Positions 33,848-34,654 of a stretch of 34,654 bases of DNA are shown here, in pieces. A program made the position numbers and the translations under genes. How positions within the stretch are numbered: position 1 is the first letter of the stretch; the number at the start of each line of letters is the position of its first letter. Source of the stretch: Ga0077527 sp049433545 (GTDB taxonomy: Bacteria; Pseudomonadota; Gammaproteobacteria; Burkholderiales; SG8-41); contig JBMTEY010000011.1 of assembly GCA_049433545.1 (NCBI GenBank), positions 1-34,654 on the forward strand. Reading direction: 5' to 3'. The notes below the pieces were generated by a model. That model saw only the letters and a list, made by a program, of their open reading frames with translations. It ran no database searches and was not told the origin of the DNA.

Positions 33848-34654
33848 TTAAAACAGTGCTGGATGGGCTGCAAACGCCGCAGGCATAACCCGCCGCGCTG
33901 GCGTCACTTTTACCGCGCCGGGACTGTTGCGGGCGAAGCGCAGCGCGAGCTGCAGCAGTTCATTCCAGGCGTCGCCGCGCACCAGGCCTTTGACGATGCG
34001 GTCAATGACCGCGGCGTGGCGCAGGGCTTCGGTGACCTGGCCCAGCGTAAAGCGCCTGAGGTTGTTCTGCATCGCGCTCTGGTGCGACGGACCCCAGATG
34101 CGCGCTTCACGCAGCATCATCGAGGCCGGCTTGCCGGTGTTGACGCCGGTGAGGATCTTGCCGATGGCGCGGATTTCCTCGGTCAGCGACCACAGCACCA
34201 GAGGAGCCGCGGTGCCTTCGCCCTGCAGTCCGTCGAGCACGCGCGCCACACGCAGCGGGTCGCCCTCGATCATGATCTCGCCGAGGTTGAACACATCGTA
34301 TCTTGCAACGTCGAGTACGGAGGCGCTGACCTGGTCGAAAGTGATCGGGCCCTGCGGAAACAGCAGCGCCAGTTTCTGCACTTCCTGGTGCGCGGCGAGC
34401 AGGTTGCCTTCGACGCGGTCGGCGATGAAGTCCAGCGTCGCGGCGTCGGCGTCCTGCTGCTGGTCTTTCAACCGTCCCGCGATCCATTGCGGCAGCGCCT
34501 TGCGCGGCACGACCTTGGCTTCGACGGCGATGCCGGCATTTTCCAGAGCGGAGAACCACGCAGCTTTCTGGGCCCGCCAGTCTAGATCGGGCACGTAGAC
34601 CAGCGTCACGGTGTCCGGCGGCAGCGACTGGCAGTAGGCCTGCAGCGCTTCGCC
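33848..34654 (-). CDS. holA: HolA, DNA polymerase III delta subunit (partial)
   Basis: About 268 codons of the C-terminal part are present; the reading frame continues past the window end, so the N-terminal sliding-clamp contact region is missing. Conserved HolA blocks are LVYVPDLDWRAQKAAWF, VEGNLLAAHQEVQKLALLFP, VARYDVFNLGEIMIEGD and PLVLWSLTEEIRAIGKI, consistent with the delta AAA-like fold and helical collar. It belongs to the clamp loader that opens the beta clamp. The gene usually follows lptE, expected just outside the window. Confidence 0.92.
   Translation of the reverse strand, partial: GEALQAYCQSLPPDTVTLVYVPDLDWRAQKAAWFSALENAGIAVEAKVVPRKALPQWIAGRLKDQQQDADAATLDFIADRVEGNLLAAHQEVQKLALLFPQGPITFDQVSASVLDVARYDVFNLGEIMIEGDPLRVARVLDGLQGEGTAAPLVLWSLTEEIRAIGKILTGVNTGKPASMMLREARIWGPSHQSAMQNNLRRFTLGQVTEALRHAAVIDRIVKGLVRGDAWNELLQLALRFARNSPGAVKVTPARRVMPAAFAAHPALF

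Noticed and set aside
32738..34585. A 615-codon plus-strand frame opposite proA and holA
   Set aside because: It lies on the opposite strand to two well-conserved genes and has no recognisable domain.

Overview
The window looks like a chromosomal segment of a GC-rich betaproteobacterium (Burkholderiales or Nitrosomonadales type; inference). Supporting signs are the ubiK-yifB pair, the order mpl / yqiA / RNB nuclease / TonB-like / aroE / mtgA, the holA-proA pair, a Bug-type (TctC) periplasmic binding protein, and GC of roughly two thirds in most genes. It is almost entirely coding. I see no rRNA, tRNA, insertion sequence, prophage or CRISPR array.

Layout. Positions 1-61 hold the first codons of an exported protein on the minus strand, behind a well-formed sigma-54 promoter and two NtrC-type sites. 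ubiK, yifB and a Bcr/CflA-type exporter follow on the plus strand, facing a rhodanese gene. metH, a CPBP membrane protease and a PhyH-type dioxygenase come next and converge on a type II NADH dehydrogenase. Divergent from that is a plus-strand series: a methyltransferase, an ATP-grasp enzyme of unknown substrate, mpl, an amidase, a YqiA-like esterase, an RNB nuclease, a TonB-like protein (possibly led by a 51-codon ORF), aroE and mtgA. From kup (20.6 kb) to the right end every gene is on the minus strand: kup, a YwaF-like membrane protein, a three-gene 2-oxoacid:acceptor oxidoreductase operon (called korC-korA-korB here), a serine hydrolase paired with a Bug-type binding protein, lpdA with a fused lipoyl domain, proA and partial holA.

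How the genes work together. Cell-wall functions (mpl, mtgA, possibly the amidase), aromatic amino acid, methionine and proline synthesis (aroE, metH, proA), respiration (NDH-2, ubiquinone via ubiK) and central carbon metabolism (lpdA, korCAB) are represented. The most distinctive system is korCAB. Its catalytic TPP/Fe-S subunits are encoded with a GltD-like flavoprotein carrying an N-terminal cysteine cluster and two C-terminal ferredoxin-type clusters. This suggests one complex that can pass 2-oxoacid electrons to or from NAD(P), with or without free ferredoxin. Other points of interest are the nitrogen-control promoter at the left edge, compositional heterogeneity inside aroE, an orphan Bug protein linked to a serine hydrolase, and a 26-bp AT-rich dyad in front of lpdA.
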